A stretch of 14,743 nt of DNA from DATAYF01 sp036272735 (GTDB lineage Bacteria > Chloroflexota > Ktedonobacteria > Ktedonobacterales > Ktedonobacteraceae). Numbering within the stretch: position 1 is the stretch's first letter; every line of letters starts with the position of its first letter. Of the stretch, positions 1 through 6,829 are shown in pieces. The position numbers were made by a program, and so were the translations under genes. Under the pieces are notes generated by a model. It ran no database searches, had not been told where the DNA came from, and worked only from the letters and a program-made list of their open reading frames with translations. The stretch lies in assembly GCA_036272735.1 (NCBI GenBank), contig DATAYF010000069.1, positions 1 through 14,743 of the forward strand, written 5' to 3'.

Positions 1-225
1 GCGAAAGGAATGGGAGACGGTCTGCCAGGCGGGAAAGTCATGAGGCAAAGCACGCCAGGGACAGCCACGACGCCTGACGTACACAATAGCATCGACCAGA
101 GAACGCCTCGCGTGTAAGGAAAAGGCTGCGTCAGGCTTGATCGGCGGGATCAAGGGCTTCAGGATTTTCCACTGCGCATCAGTGAGATTGGAAGGATCAT
201 CTCGATACAGGCGAGTACGAAACAT
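1..225 (-). CDS. IS5-family transposase, N-terminal part (runs off window edge)
   Basis: This is the first 75 codons of a transposase that continues past the left edge. The ATG is at 225-223, preceded on the minus strand by an AAGGAG ribosome site about 9 bases upstream. The visible protein starts MFRTRLYRDDPSNLTDAQWK and contains a stretch ending RRRGCPWRALPHDFPAWQTV. These are the helix-turn-helix style N-terminal block (DUF4096) typical of IS5-group DDE transposases of the IS427/IS1031 type. The catalytic DDE domain would lie outside the window, so activity cannot be judged. There is no frameshift or stop in the visible part. Terminal inverted repeats could not be assigned: the other end of the element is not in view and no convincing end was found between 226 and 420. 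Confidence 0.85.
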   Translation of the reverse strand, partial: MFRTRLYRDDPSNLTDAQWKILKPLIPPIKPDAAFSLHARRSLVDAIVYVRRRGCPWRALPHDFPAWQTVSHSFR

Positions 226-701
226 CTCGGCTTGCTCCTTCTTCTAAGCTCTCTATGGTCTCTCTCTCCCTTCCAGTATCTAACCCATACACAAGCACAG
301 CCACGTAAAGTACGCTTTTTTTGGTAGCACCTCTTTCGCGCGTTCAAATAAGCTCATCGGAAAGGCCTTCGCCGCCCGACTGTCATGGGAGTAAGACACT
401 ATCTAAGAGCCTGTTTTGGAATGCGCTGCGGTAATTCCGCATGGCCAAAAGAGCAAGATCGGAGAAGTTTTTGCTGCTTGCACATGCTAGGATAAGGGAA
501 CAGGCACAAAACAAGGAGGTAACGCCCTCATGCATGGGGAGTTCGCAGCAAGAGGAAGATGCCCATACCTCCATTGTGGCACATGTGCTTTGTCGAAGCT
601 TGATGGCTTTTGATGGCTTTGCCATGGAAAACTACACGAGAGCAGTGAAGTCTGCTTTTGCATGTCTGAATGCGTGAGAAGAGTGTACGAGAGGAGGAAT
701 G
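226..701. other. Intergenic region, no convincing gene
   Basis: These roughly 475 bases between the divergent IS5-type transposase and the DUF899 gene contain short open frames on both strands. None has a ribosome site or a recognisable protein. The upstream end of the IS5-type element must lie somewhere here but was not located. GAGCCTGTTTTGG at about 405-417 resembles IS terminal sequences, but it points rightward, the wrong way for an element whose gene lies to its left. A 10-base unit TGATGGCTTT occurs twice in tandem at 601-620. No clear promoter for the downstream gene was identified. Confidence 0.4.
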
Positions 702-1385
702 ATGAACATTTCGTTTCCAGGTGAATCCCCCGAATACCGGACAGCGCGCAATCGACTCCTACAGCAGGAGATCGAGCTGCGCCGGATCACCGAAGAGGTA
801 GCTGAGGCCCGTCGCGAGTTGCCGCCTGGCGGGATTGTCCCGCAGAACTACATATTCCAGCAGGCAGGAAAGAGCGGCATCCCGACCGAGGTGCGACTGT
901 CAGAGCTGTTCGTGTCCGGTAAAGACACGTTGCTGATCTACAGCTTCATGTTCCCACGCTCGCTCGACGAAGAGCTGCCGTGCCCACACTGCACTTCCAT
1001 ACTCGATGCATTGGACGGGGCCGCCCAGCACATCATGCAGCGCGTCAATTTCGTGGTCGTGGCTAAGGTGGAACTTCCCCACATCCTGACCCATGCGCAA
1101 GCGCGCGGCTGGCGACGGCTGCCCTTGCTGTCCTCGGCTGGTACCACCTACAACCGCGACTACTTCGGCGAGAACGCAGAGGGAGCCCAAATGCCTATGC
1201 TCAACGTGTTCCGGCGCGAGGGCGAAGTGATCCGCCATTTCTGGGGTTCGGAGCTTCTCTACGCGCCAACTGAGCCTGGGCAGGAATCGCGCCACGTCGA
1301 TTCCATCGCTCCGCAGTGGAATTTCTTTGACTTCACACCCGAAGGGCGCGGGACCGACTGGATGCCGGATCTGAGCTACTCCTGA
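702..1385 (+). CDS. DUF899 family thioredoxin-like protein
   Basis: A 227-residue soluble protein of the DUF899 family, which has a thioredoxin-like fold and no settled reaction. The N-terminal helix (residues about 10-40) has the family pattern of a charged R/E-rich segment ending RREL. A PxxxIF-type strand follows, then LLIYSFMF (77-84) and a CPHC pair (94-97) at the position of the family's cysteine motif. Also visible are VNFVVVAKVELPHI (115-128), GWRRLPLLSSAGTTYNRDYF (136-155) and a C-terminal NFFDFTPEGRG. Length matches the family. Two ATGs are adjacent at 699 and 702. AGGAGG at 692-697 is only one base from the first but four from the second, so 702 is preferred. No signal peptide or membrane segment is seen, so it is probably cytoplasmic. 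It is a single-gene unit, with a hairpin just past the stop. Identification is by motif reading, and the biochemical role is unknown. Confidence 0.85.
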   Translation: MNISFPGESPEYRTARNRLLQQEIELRRITEEVAEARRELPPGGIVPQNYIFQQAGKSGIPTEVRLSELFVSGKDTLLIYSFMFPRSLDEELPCPHCTSILDALDGAAQHIMQRVNFVVVAKVELPHILTHAQARGWRRLPLLSSAGTTYNRDYFGENAEGAQMPMLNVFRREGEVIRHFWGSELLYAPTEPGQESRHVDSIAPQWNFFDFTPEGRGTDWMPDLSYS

Positions 1386-1414
1386 CGACTGTCGTCCGGC
1401 TAGCCAGCGGACAA

Positions 1415-1437
1415 GAGGAGCGTACACTGCGCTCCTC
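1415..1437. terminator. Hairpin between convergent genes
   Basis: GAGGAGCG (1415-1422) pairs perfectly with CGCTCCTC (1430-1437) around a 7-base loop. It lies 30 bases after the DUF899 stop and 2 bases past the stop of the convergent small gene, where a shared terminator would be expected. No strong T-run follows on either strand, so rho-independent activity is uncertain. Confidence 0.45.
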
Positions 1438-1438
1438 G

Positions 1439-1687
1439 CTACCTCTTGGTCCAGGTTGTCCCTTGCCTGATCCACAGAGGGCCTTTGTTCGCACGTGTCA
1501 TGCGCAGCGGCGTGTGAGGGGAATAGATGACGAGTTCTCCCCGAATCGTCGCCTTTCTGGCTGCTCCGCAGACCGGACACTGGAGTTTCTCCACTCCTAT
1601 CGCTCGGATTTGTGCTGACTGAAGCTCCACGACTGTCCCAGAAAAAGAACAGTTCTCCGTACTCCCTTTGTCTAGAGCGTCAGTCAA
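1439..1687 (-). CDS. Small hypothetical protein with a CPVCG zinc-knuckle
   Basis: An 82-codon frame reading toward the DUF899 gene. The middle contains LQCPVCGAARKATIRGE followed by a basic, proline- and threonine-containing tail rich in R/K and ending in tryptophan-bearing GTTWTKR. This composition, with one CxxC pair followed by a basic strand-like stretch, resembles small half zinc-ribbon proteins. Only one cysteine pair is present, so zinc binding would need dimerisation or another partner. The frame opens at a TTG (1687) with no ribosome site, bounded upstream by a TAA. An internal GTG (in the VELQ segment) is an alternative start. Third-position GC bias of the middle looks coding, but the poor start makes it either a real small gene or the 3' remnant of one. 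Function is not known. Confidence 0.4.
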   Translation of the reverse strand: MTDALDKGSTENCSFSGTVVELQSAQIRAIGVEKLQCPVCGAARKATIRGELVIYSPHTPLRMTRANKGPLWIRQGTTWTKR

Positions 1688-1992
1688 GTAATGGGATTAG
1701 CAGAAAAAGCCGAGTATGGTTAGTTCAAGAAAACCCAAAGGGCAAGGGGGGTGCGGATTCAGACTTTGCAATGCAGCAAACACGTATTTGTAAGGTTATG
1801 TGGACACTTCTGGCGAGGAACATGTGCCACGTTAACCTTGCTTCTATAGAAGACATCTTGCCAAAGAACTCACATAAACACTGCAGCGGAGAAAAAGAAT
1901 GGGGTTTCTCTGCCTGCTGCAAAATATTACTCCATTTGCTGCATTACAACGTCACTCTTCATAAATGAGCAAGCTACGAGATCATCTCATCA
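1688..1992. other. Intergenic region, nothing recognised
   Basis: This is about 300 bases of comparatively AT-rich sequence between the small CxxC frame and the end of the response regulator. An open frame crosses it on the plus strand, but it has no ribosome site and overlaps the minus-strand CxxC gene. A short palindrome, GAGATCATCTC, lies at 1978-1988 just beyond the regulator stop and might contribute to termination. Otherwise nothing is recognised. Confidence 0.4.
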
Positions 1993-2682
1993 TTACACAT
2001 CGTCGGTGGTTCCCCCTTGTCGCGGGAGTAGCCCGCGTTCCATGGCGGTCGCCACGGCCGAGGCACGTGAATCCACGTCCAGTTTCGTGTAGATATTGGT
2101 CAGATGGGTCGCGACAGTGCGCGTGGTAATACCGAGTCGACGGGCAATTTCCTTGCTGCGCTCGCCTCGGGCCACTCCTGCAAGAATGTCGCGTTCGCGC
2201 TCGGTCAGCTCTGCGTACTCTGGTGTCTTGACTGGAGAAGCGGAGGCTGTATAGGAGAGGATACGGACCATGATGTCAGGTTGGAGCAAGGTCTCCCCAC
2301 GGGCCGCCGTCCGAATGGCATGAAACAAGGTCTCACGCGTGGTATCTTTGAGCAAATAGCCACAGGCCCCGGCGCGTAATCCGCGCAGCATCAGGTCATC
2401 TTCGTTGTATGTGGTCAGGATGACCACTGCGATGTGAGGCCACCTGCTTCGCATCTGTTCGATAGCCTCCAGCCCATCCATGCCAGGCATGCGCAGATCC
2501 ATGAGGACCACATCGGGTTGGGTCTCTTCCACCAGGCGGAGCGCAGTCCCTCCATCAGCAGCATCGCCGACCAGGGCAAAACTGCCCTTTCCTGCCACCT
2601 CCAGCATCATGCGCAATCCCTCCCGCACGACCAGGTGGTCGTCAACCACTGCGACCCGAATGGGGGTGTTCTGCTCACTCAT
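1993..2682 (-). CDS. NarL/FixJ (LuxR-type) response regulator
   Basis: A 229-residue two-component response regulator. The receiver domain (about 8-125) shows the acidic pair DD at 14-15, phospho-acceptor Asp62 in VVLMDLRMPG, Thr90 and the conserved Lys112 in GYLLKD. The C-terminal LuxR/GerE helix-turn-helix (about 155-215) has ELTERERDIL, then SKEIARRLGITTRTVATHLTNIYTKL in separate helices. This is the standard architecture and length for the NarL family. The start is the ATG at 2682-2680, preceded by GAGGAGG with a 6-base spacer. A longer frame exists upstream but would begin inside the kinase gene. It lies one base after the kinase stop, so the two are co-transcribed and almost certainly form a cognate pair. 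The direct repeats at 4302-4359 upstream of the ABC operon are the obvious candidate target, which is an inference. Confidence 0.93.
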   Translation of the reverse strand: MSEQNTPIRVAVVDDHLVVREGLRMMLEVAGKGSFALVGDAADGGTALRLVEETQPDVVLMDLRMPGMDGLEAIEQMRSRWPHIAVVILTTYNEDDLMLRGLRAGACGYLLKDTTRETLFHAIRTAARGETLLQPDIMVRILSYTASASPVKTPEYAELTERERDILAGVARGERSKEIARRLGITTRTVATHLTNIYTKLDVDSRASAVATAMERGLLPRQGGTTDDV

Positions 2683-2683
2683 C

Positions 2684-4168
2684 TCACACCTCCTCACGCA
2701 TTCCTTCACCGGCAGGGAGCACTGCAGCTTTGACACAAGGCTCTTTGCTTTCTTCGCTCATATGCGGGAGGGAGAAGCGCAAGACCGTTCCCTCTCCCGG
2801 TGCGCTCTGGATCTCCAGGTGTCCGCCAAGCAGGCGGGCACGCTCACCCAAGCCCTGCAACCCATAGTGCCCTGCCAGCGTCGCTGTGGCCATGGGATCA
2901 AAACCAATGCCATCATCACCCACTTCAATCGTGAGCGTTGTCTGCTCCTGGAACATGCGGACCCACGCATAGTGGGCCTGAGCATGGCGAGCGACGTTGG
3001 CCAATCCTTCCCCAATGACTCGGAGCAGTTGCTCTTGAAGAGGGAGAGGAAACAGGGACAGGGCGTGCAGTTCAGCACGACATGGGATGCTTGTCGTCGT
3101 GGTAAAGCGATGAATTTCTTCCTGCACGGCCTCGCGGAACGCAGGTACGTCGGGTGTTGCCGATCGCAAATTGTCAATAGCCCCACGCGCAGTGGCAAGG
3201 GTCGCACGCGCGCGGTGCATGGCCTGTTGGACGATCTCTTGTGCTTGTCTGGATTGTTCTTCTGTGAGGAGTGCATCGATCGTTTCTAGTTGGAGGGTGA
3301 GTCCGACTACCCCCTGTGCCAGGGTATCATGCAATTCCCGCGCCAGGCGCTGTCGTTCGGTGAGCAACGTCAGTTTTTCGATCCGCTCGGCAGAAATCGC
3401 AAGCTGGGCATGAGCCGCTGCGAGTTGTTCATGAGCACGTACCAGTCGCATGTACACCATGAGGAAGCCGATCACAAACAGGACCAGTGCCGCAACCATT
3501 CCCACAACGGGATAGGTGGCCCATGCCACATCCGATTGTTTCCAGATCAATGTGAGCGCGAGCATACAAAGCAGGAGAGCGCCACATCCGACGGCAATGG
3601 CAACGCGTACCTGTCTGAGCATGGTAAAAGCTTCGAGGATGAGCGCGAGGTAAAGACCCAGCATCACCACCACGTCTACCTGTGGCACGACGGCCCCTAC
3701 AGCCAGGACGAGCATTGCTTGGACAAGTAAAAGGAGCCAGGTGAACTGCCGCTTGCTCTTTCCCGATAAGCCTCTCCAGAGCAGTGTTCCATACAACAGC
3801 AGGAGTATGGTGAGCGCGACGAGAGATGGGAGCAGGACAGCCAGGAGAGAAGAAGAAGGAGCTGCTATCCACCACAGCGTGTGCTGCTGCAACCGGAGCT
3901 TCGCGCATAGCTGCGGTATCGCTTGATGTGCCAGACAGGCATCCCAGTTCGCCATTACCCCCTCCCCCCAGGTCCAGACCTCTGAGCATCCCCAGACATA
4001 TACCAGGCACACCCACAAGAGGAGATACCAGCGGAGCAAGCCCTCGGCACGAAAACGCTCTTGTGGCATGGTTGTACGTTGGCCCCATCCCCTGAGACGG
4101 AATGTCTTAAGGTGGCGCCATCTGTGGAGCAACCAATGCAAGGGAAACCTGCTACGAACATCATTCAT
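2684..4168 (-). CDS. Membrane sensor histidine kinase (HisKA_3 type)
   Basis: A 494-residue sensor kinase. The N-terminal half is membrane-embedded, with hydrophobic segments near residues 44-60, 107-131, 144-182 (probably two), 188-208 and 219-240. There is no large extracellular sensing domain; a loop of about 45 residues (61-106) with several cysteines and tryptophans is the only sizeable outside segment. The dimerisation/phosphoacceptor domain has RQRLARELHDTLAQGV with His280. The HATPase domain has the N-box around Asn391 (GEGLANVARHA), DDGIGF at 418-423 and GHYGLQGLGER at 433-443. This is the NarX/LiaS/DesK-type architecture. The start ATG at 4168 has AGGAGG 6-7 bases upstream; an in-frame extension to 4261 lacks a ribosome site. 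The next gene, one base away, is its response regulator. The stimulus is unknown; the divergent ABC transporter suggests a membrane or peptide stress. Confidence 0.93.
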   Translation of the reverse strand: MNDVRSRFPLHWLLHRWRHLKTFRLRGWGQRTTMPQERFRAEGLLRWYLLLWVCLVYVWGCSEVWTWGEGVMANWDACLAHQAIPQLCAKLRLQQHTLWWIAAPSSSLLAVLLPSLVALTILLLLYGTLLWRGLSGKSKRQFTWLLLLVQAMLVLAVGAVVPQVDVVVMLGLYLALILEAFTMLRQVRVAIAVGCGALLLCMLALTLIWKQSDVAWATYPVVGMVAALVLFVIGFLMVYMRLVRAHEQLAAAHAQLAISAERIEKLTLLTERQRLARELHDTLAQGVVGLTLQLETIDALLTEEQSRQAQEIVQQAMHRARATLATARGAIDNLRSATPDVPAFREAVQEEIHRFTTTTSIPCRAELHALSLFPLPLQEQLLRVIGEGLANVARHAQAHYAWVRMFQEQTTLTIEVGDDGIGFDPMATATLAGHYGLQGLGERARLLGGHLEIQSAPGEGTVLRFSLPHMSEESKEPCVKAAVLPAGEGMREEV

Positions 4169-4265
4169 GGCGGTCCTCCTCATTTCTGTACGTATCGCCG
4201 GTCCAGCCGCGAATTCCATGGGAACCGGGAACCGACTCGTCTCCTGTTCACACCCTCCCACCTGG

Positions 4266-4274
4266 AGTATAGCA
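4266..4274 (-). promoter_or_regulatory. Extended -10 promoter for the kinase-regulator operon
   Basis: On the minus strand TGCTATACT gives an extended -10 element (TGn plus TATACT), about 100 bases upstream of the kinase start. The -35 region (around 4289-4295, TTTCCT/TTCCTC) is poor, as is usual for extended -10 promoters. Confidence 0.5.
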
Positions 4275-4301
4275 CGCCCCTTACCTGGGAGGAAACGTAC
4301 G

Positions 4302-4359
4302 TTTGTACGATGGCCGACTTCCTCTTTGTACGATGGTTGACTTCGCGTTTATACGATGC
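4302..4359 (+). promoter_or_regulatory. Three 23-bp-phased direct repeats over the ABC operon promoter
   Basis: TTTGTACGATGG occurs at 4302-4313 and 4325-4336, and TTTATACGATGC at 4348-4359: three copies spaced exactly 23 bases apart. The first two are also followed by a conserved GACTTC. The second copy contains TTGTAC (4326-4331) and the third TTATAC (4349-4354), separated by 17 bases, so they also form a plausible -35/-10 pair reading toward the ATPase gene. Phased direct repeats in front of a transporter facing its own sensor/regulator pair are what a dedicated operator would look like. The binding protein is inferred, not shown. Confidence 0.6.
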
Positions 4360-4392
4360 GATCTCCCAGGGTGATCGGCTAGACTCAAAGCA

Positions 4393-4427
4393 GTGCAATC
4401 TGTCGATGAATGCATCGTCTATTGCAC
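4393..4427 (+). promoter_or_regulatory. Leader hairpin upstream of the ABC ATPase
   Basis: GTGCAAT (4393-4399) pairs with ATTGCAC (4421-4427), and inside it CGATG (4404-4408) pairs with CATCG (4413-4417) around a 4-base loop, with an internal bulge between the stems. It would lie in the roughly 100-base transcribed leader, about 40 bases before the ATPase start codon. It could be an mRNA stability or attenuation element, or a palindromic protein site. Confidence 0.4.
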
Positions 4428-4466
4428 GCTCTGCACAGCAAGAGAAAGAAAGAAGGAGAAACAGGC

Positions 4467-5255
4467 ATGCAACCATCACTGACAGGTCAGCAGCAGACTT
4501 CCGTTGCTGCGCCGCCACCACTGATCCAGGTCGAACATCTTTCGCGGGTCATCGGCTCGCCCATCAGAAAGACCGTGATACTGGATGATATCACCTTTAC
4601 TGTACCCGCCGAGAGCCTCTTCGCCATTAACGGGCCTTCTGGTAGTGGAAAATCGACCATTCTCAACATGCTGACAGGCATTGATCGCCCGACGAGCGGA
4701 CGCGTCCTGTTTGCCGGGCAAGAACTGCGCATGATGAGCGAGGATGGCCTGGCGCGCTGGCGGGGCAAGCATGTGGGGATCGTCTTCCAGTTTTTTCAGT
4801 TGATTCCGACGCTGACCGCATTGGAAAATGTCTTGTTGGCACTCGAACTAGGGGGAGGGGGAGGAGTAAAACGGCGAGCGTGGCGTGAACGTGCGATGGT
4901 CTGCCTGGAACTGGCGCACATCCAGGACCTGGCTCATCGCCTGCCCAGCGAACTCTCTGGTGGAGAACAGCAGCGTGTGGCCATTGCTCGTGCCATCGCC
5001 AACGACCCCCCGGTCATCGTCGCCGACGAACCTACGGGCAACCTGGATTCCCGCACGGCCCACCAGGTCTTTGAGACACTGACAGGCCTGACAGAGCACG
5101 GCAAGACCGTCATCTACGTGACACATGCCCCCGACCTGGCTGCCCAGGCCAGCGCACGCATTGATTTGCTCGATGGCCGCATCATTGGCAGCGACCATGC
5201 CCAGGCTCCTATTACCCACTCATGCACGGATGGAGGTCGACCATGCACGCATTGA
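4467..5255 (+). CDS. ABC transporter ATP-binding protein (MacB/LolD type)
   Basis: A 262-residue nucleotide-binding subunit that powers the adjacent FtsX-type permease. Walker A GPSGSGKST is at 56-64, the Q-loop glutamine at 108 (VFQFFQ), signature LSGGEQQ at 163-169, Walker B VIVADEP at 183-189 with D-loop NLDS, and the H-loop histidine at 220 (VTHAPD). This is the signature set of the MacB/LolD/FtsE group. The ATG at 4467 has AAGGAG eight bases upstream; an upstream in-frame ATG at 4410 falls inside the leader hairpin and is not favoured. A G-rich run at 4851-4866 encodes five consecutive glycines in the helical domain, where relatives usually have a short polar linker. The last 13 bases overlap the permease start, implying translational coupling. 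A promoter with direct repeats lies upstream. Confidence 0.93.
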   Translation: MQPSLTGQQQTSVAAPPPLIQVEHLSRVIGSPIRKTVILDDITFTVPAESLFAINGPSGSGKSTILNMLTGIDRPTSGRVLFAGQELRMMSEDGLARWRGKHVGIVFQFFQLIPTLTALENVLLALELGGGGGVKRRAWRERAMVCLELAHIQDLAHRLPSELSGGEQQRVAIARAIANDPPVIVADEPTGNLDSRTAHQVFETLTGLTEHGKTVIYVTHAPDLAAQASARIDLLDGRIIGSDHAQAPITHSCTDGGRPCTH

Positions 5256-6808
5256 CACGCAAGTCGCTCGCCGACGTGACCCGGCGTAAAGGGCGGACCC
5301 TGTTGATGATCCTGGGGATTCTGATAGGGGTTTTGGGCATCACTGCCGTTACCCAGGCCAGCGACCAGCTTGGGGGAGCGTTCTTCTACAGTACGGACCC
5401 GCAGGCTGTTCCCAATATTGTCATCGAGGTGAACACGCTTCCCGCATCGGTGGCCTCAACTATCCAGCATATGCCAGACGTACAGCAATTTCAGGTCCGC
5501 ACTGTATATACGACCCCCTGGCAATTCGCCGGGCAGGCAGAGAATTACACGCTACAGATTTTTGCGTATGCAGACATGCAACACATCCAGTTATGGCCCT
5601 TTCAGATCACGGACGGTCGGTTACCAGGTCGTGGAGAAATTGTGTTGGACACGAGAAATCTGCAGGAGGGATATCCGGCCACGTTGGGTGGTACGGTCTC
5701 CGTTACAGCACCGGATGGGCACCTGGTATCTTTGCGCGTTGTTGGCCTGTCGCGTACACGAGGGATTGCTGTGAAAGGCCTGTTCGCCAATCCCATTGGG
5801 TATATGAGTCCCGCTGCATTAGCCCAGATTGCGTCCACAGCGTCTTCAACCGGCAGGAGCGGATCTGCGACGGAAATTCTGGTCAAAACTCCTGATACTC
5901 ACGTCGCATCAACCTATACGGCGATCACGCGACTCCTGGAAAACGCGCACCTGCGGATAGATGAGAAAGGATCGAATTGGCGCTATTCGTCTGGGAATGC
6001 AGACCTCCAGCTTTCGGTCGCCGGTCCGCTCATCGTGATCCAGCTCCTGACTGGTCTCTCACTGCTGCTGGTCTGCGTGATGATCTTTAATGCCGTCAGC
6101 ACTTTGCTCACCGAACAGGTGAAGATCGTCGGCACGATGAAGGCGGTGGGTGGAACCCGGCTCCCTATTGTCGGCAGCTACTTGCTTACGGTGGGGATCT
6201 ACAGTATCGTTGGGACAGTATTGGGCCTGGCCCTGGGGCTCCTGGCCGGCTATCAACTTGCTTCGCGGATGGCGGAGACGGTGCAGGTGGATGTAGGACC
6301 AGGAGCCTTGCTGGATGCAGGACCGTTCCATGTCTCACTGTGGGTGCCAATCACAAGCATCGCCGTAGGTCTGCTGATTCCGCAGCTCTCTGCCCTGTGG
6401 CCCTTATGGACCGGCACACGCATAACGGTTCGTGAGGCTATGTCCGCCTACGGTGTCCAGGCGGGCATTGGCAGGCACAGATACGCCTGGGGATACCGAC
6501 TTCGCTGGGTGCCGCAGACTACCTGGTTGGCGGTGCGCGGTCTTTTTCGCAAGCCAGCGAGGGCAACGTTGACGTTACTAGCCCTCACCCTCTCCTGTGC
6601 AGTCTTCCTGGCTGTGCAGATCACCAACACCTCCCTCGGTACGGCCCTCGCGCAGGAGTTGAGCCCCATTGAGAATCCTGACCTCCGAATCGATTTGGGA
6701 GATGCTGGGAACATGGTGCATTCGCAGCCGGTGGACAGCACCATTCAGTCGCTCCCCAATGTCAAGAGTGTGGTTCCCGTTGTGTTCGGAGATGCCACCA
6801 TTGCATAG
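5243..6808 (+). CDS. ABC transporter permease, FtsX/MacB type: N-terminal part before in-frame stops
   Basis: The first 521 residues of a two-FtsX-domain permease. A transmembrane helix lies at about 19-40, followed by a MacB-type extracytoplasmic domain to about 255. The first FtsX domain comes next (helices around 262-285, 305-340 and 365-390, with MKAVGGTRLPIVG in the coupling region). Then a second 'WLAVRGLFRKPARATLTLLA' segment opens the second half. The start ATG at 5243 has GGAGGT six bases upstream and overlaps the ATPase gene. The frame is stopped by TAG at 6806 immediately followed by TGA at 6809. The same frame then resumes with clearly homologous sequence to 7693, giving a full-length design of about 816 positions, normal for this family. 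It is therefore probably one gene interrupted near its middle; the N-terminal part alone would lack the second FtsX domain. Confidence 0.88.
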   Translation: MHALTRKSLADVTRRKGRTLLMILGILIGVLGITAVTQASDQLGGAFFYSTDPQAVPNIVIEVNTLPASVASTIQHMPDVQQFQVRTVYTTPWQFAGQAENYTLQIFAYADMQHIQLWPFQITDGRLPGRGEIVLDTRNLQEGYPATLGGTVSVTAPDGHLVSLRVVGLSRTRGIAVKGLFANPIGYMSPAALAQIASTASSTGRSGSATEILVKTPDTHVASTYTAITRLLENAHLRIDEKGSNWRYSSGNADLQLSVAGPLIVIQLLTGLSLLLVCVMIFNAVSTLLTEQVKIVGTMKAVGGTRLPIVGSYLLTVGIYSIVGTVLGLALGLLAGYQLASRMAETVQVDVGPGALLDAGPFHVSLWVPITSIAVGLLIPQLSALWPLWTGTRITVREAMSAYGVQAGIGRHRYAWGYRLRWVPQTTWLAVRGLFRKPARATLTLLALTLSCAVFLAVQITNTSLGTALAQELSPIENPDLRIDLGDAGNMVHSQPVDSTIQSLPNVKSVVPVVFGDATIA

Positions 6809-6829
6809 TGACACCTCTTCCTGACCGGG

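Noticed and set aside
405..417. GAGCCTGTTTTGG as a terminal inverted repeat of the IS5-type element
   Set aside because: It points away from the transposase gene, and the opposite end is not in the window to compare.
441..677. 78-codon plus-strand open frame upstream of the DUF899 gene
   Set aside because: No ribosome site, no recognisable motif, and an opposite-strand frame overlaps it; composition does not look coding.
900..1580. 226-codon minus-strand open frame
   Set aside because: It is antisense to the DUF899 gene, which has clear family motifs and a ribosome site.
1612..1968. 118-codon plus-strand open frame
   Set aside because: It overlaps the minus-strand CxxC frame, has no ribosome site, and its sequence is low in coding character.
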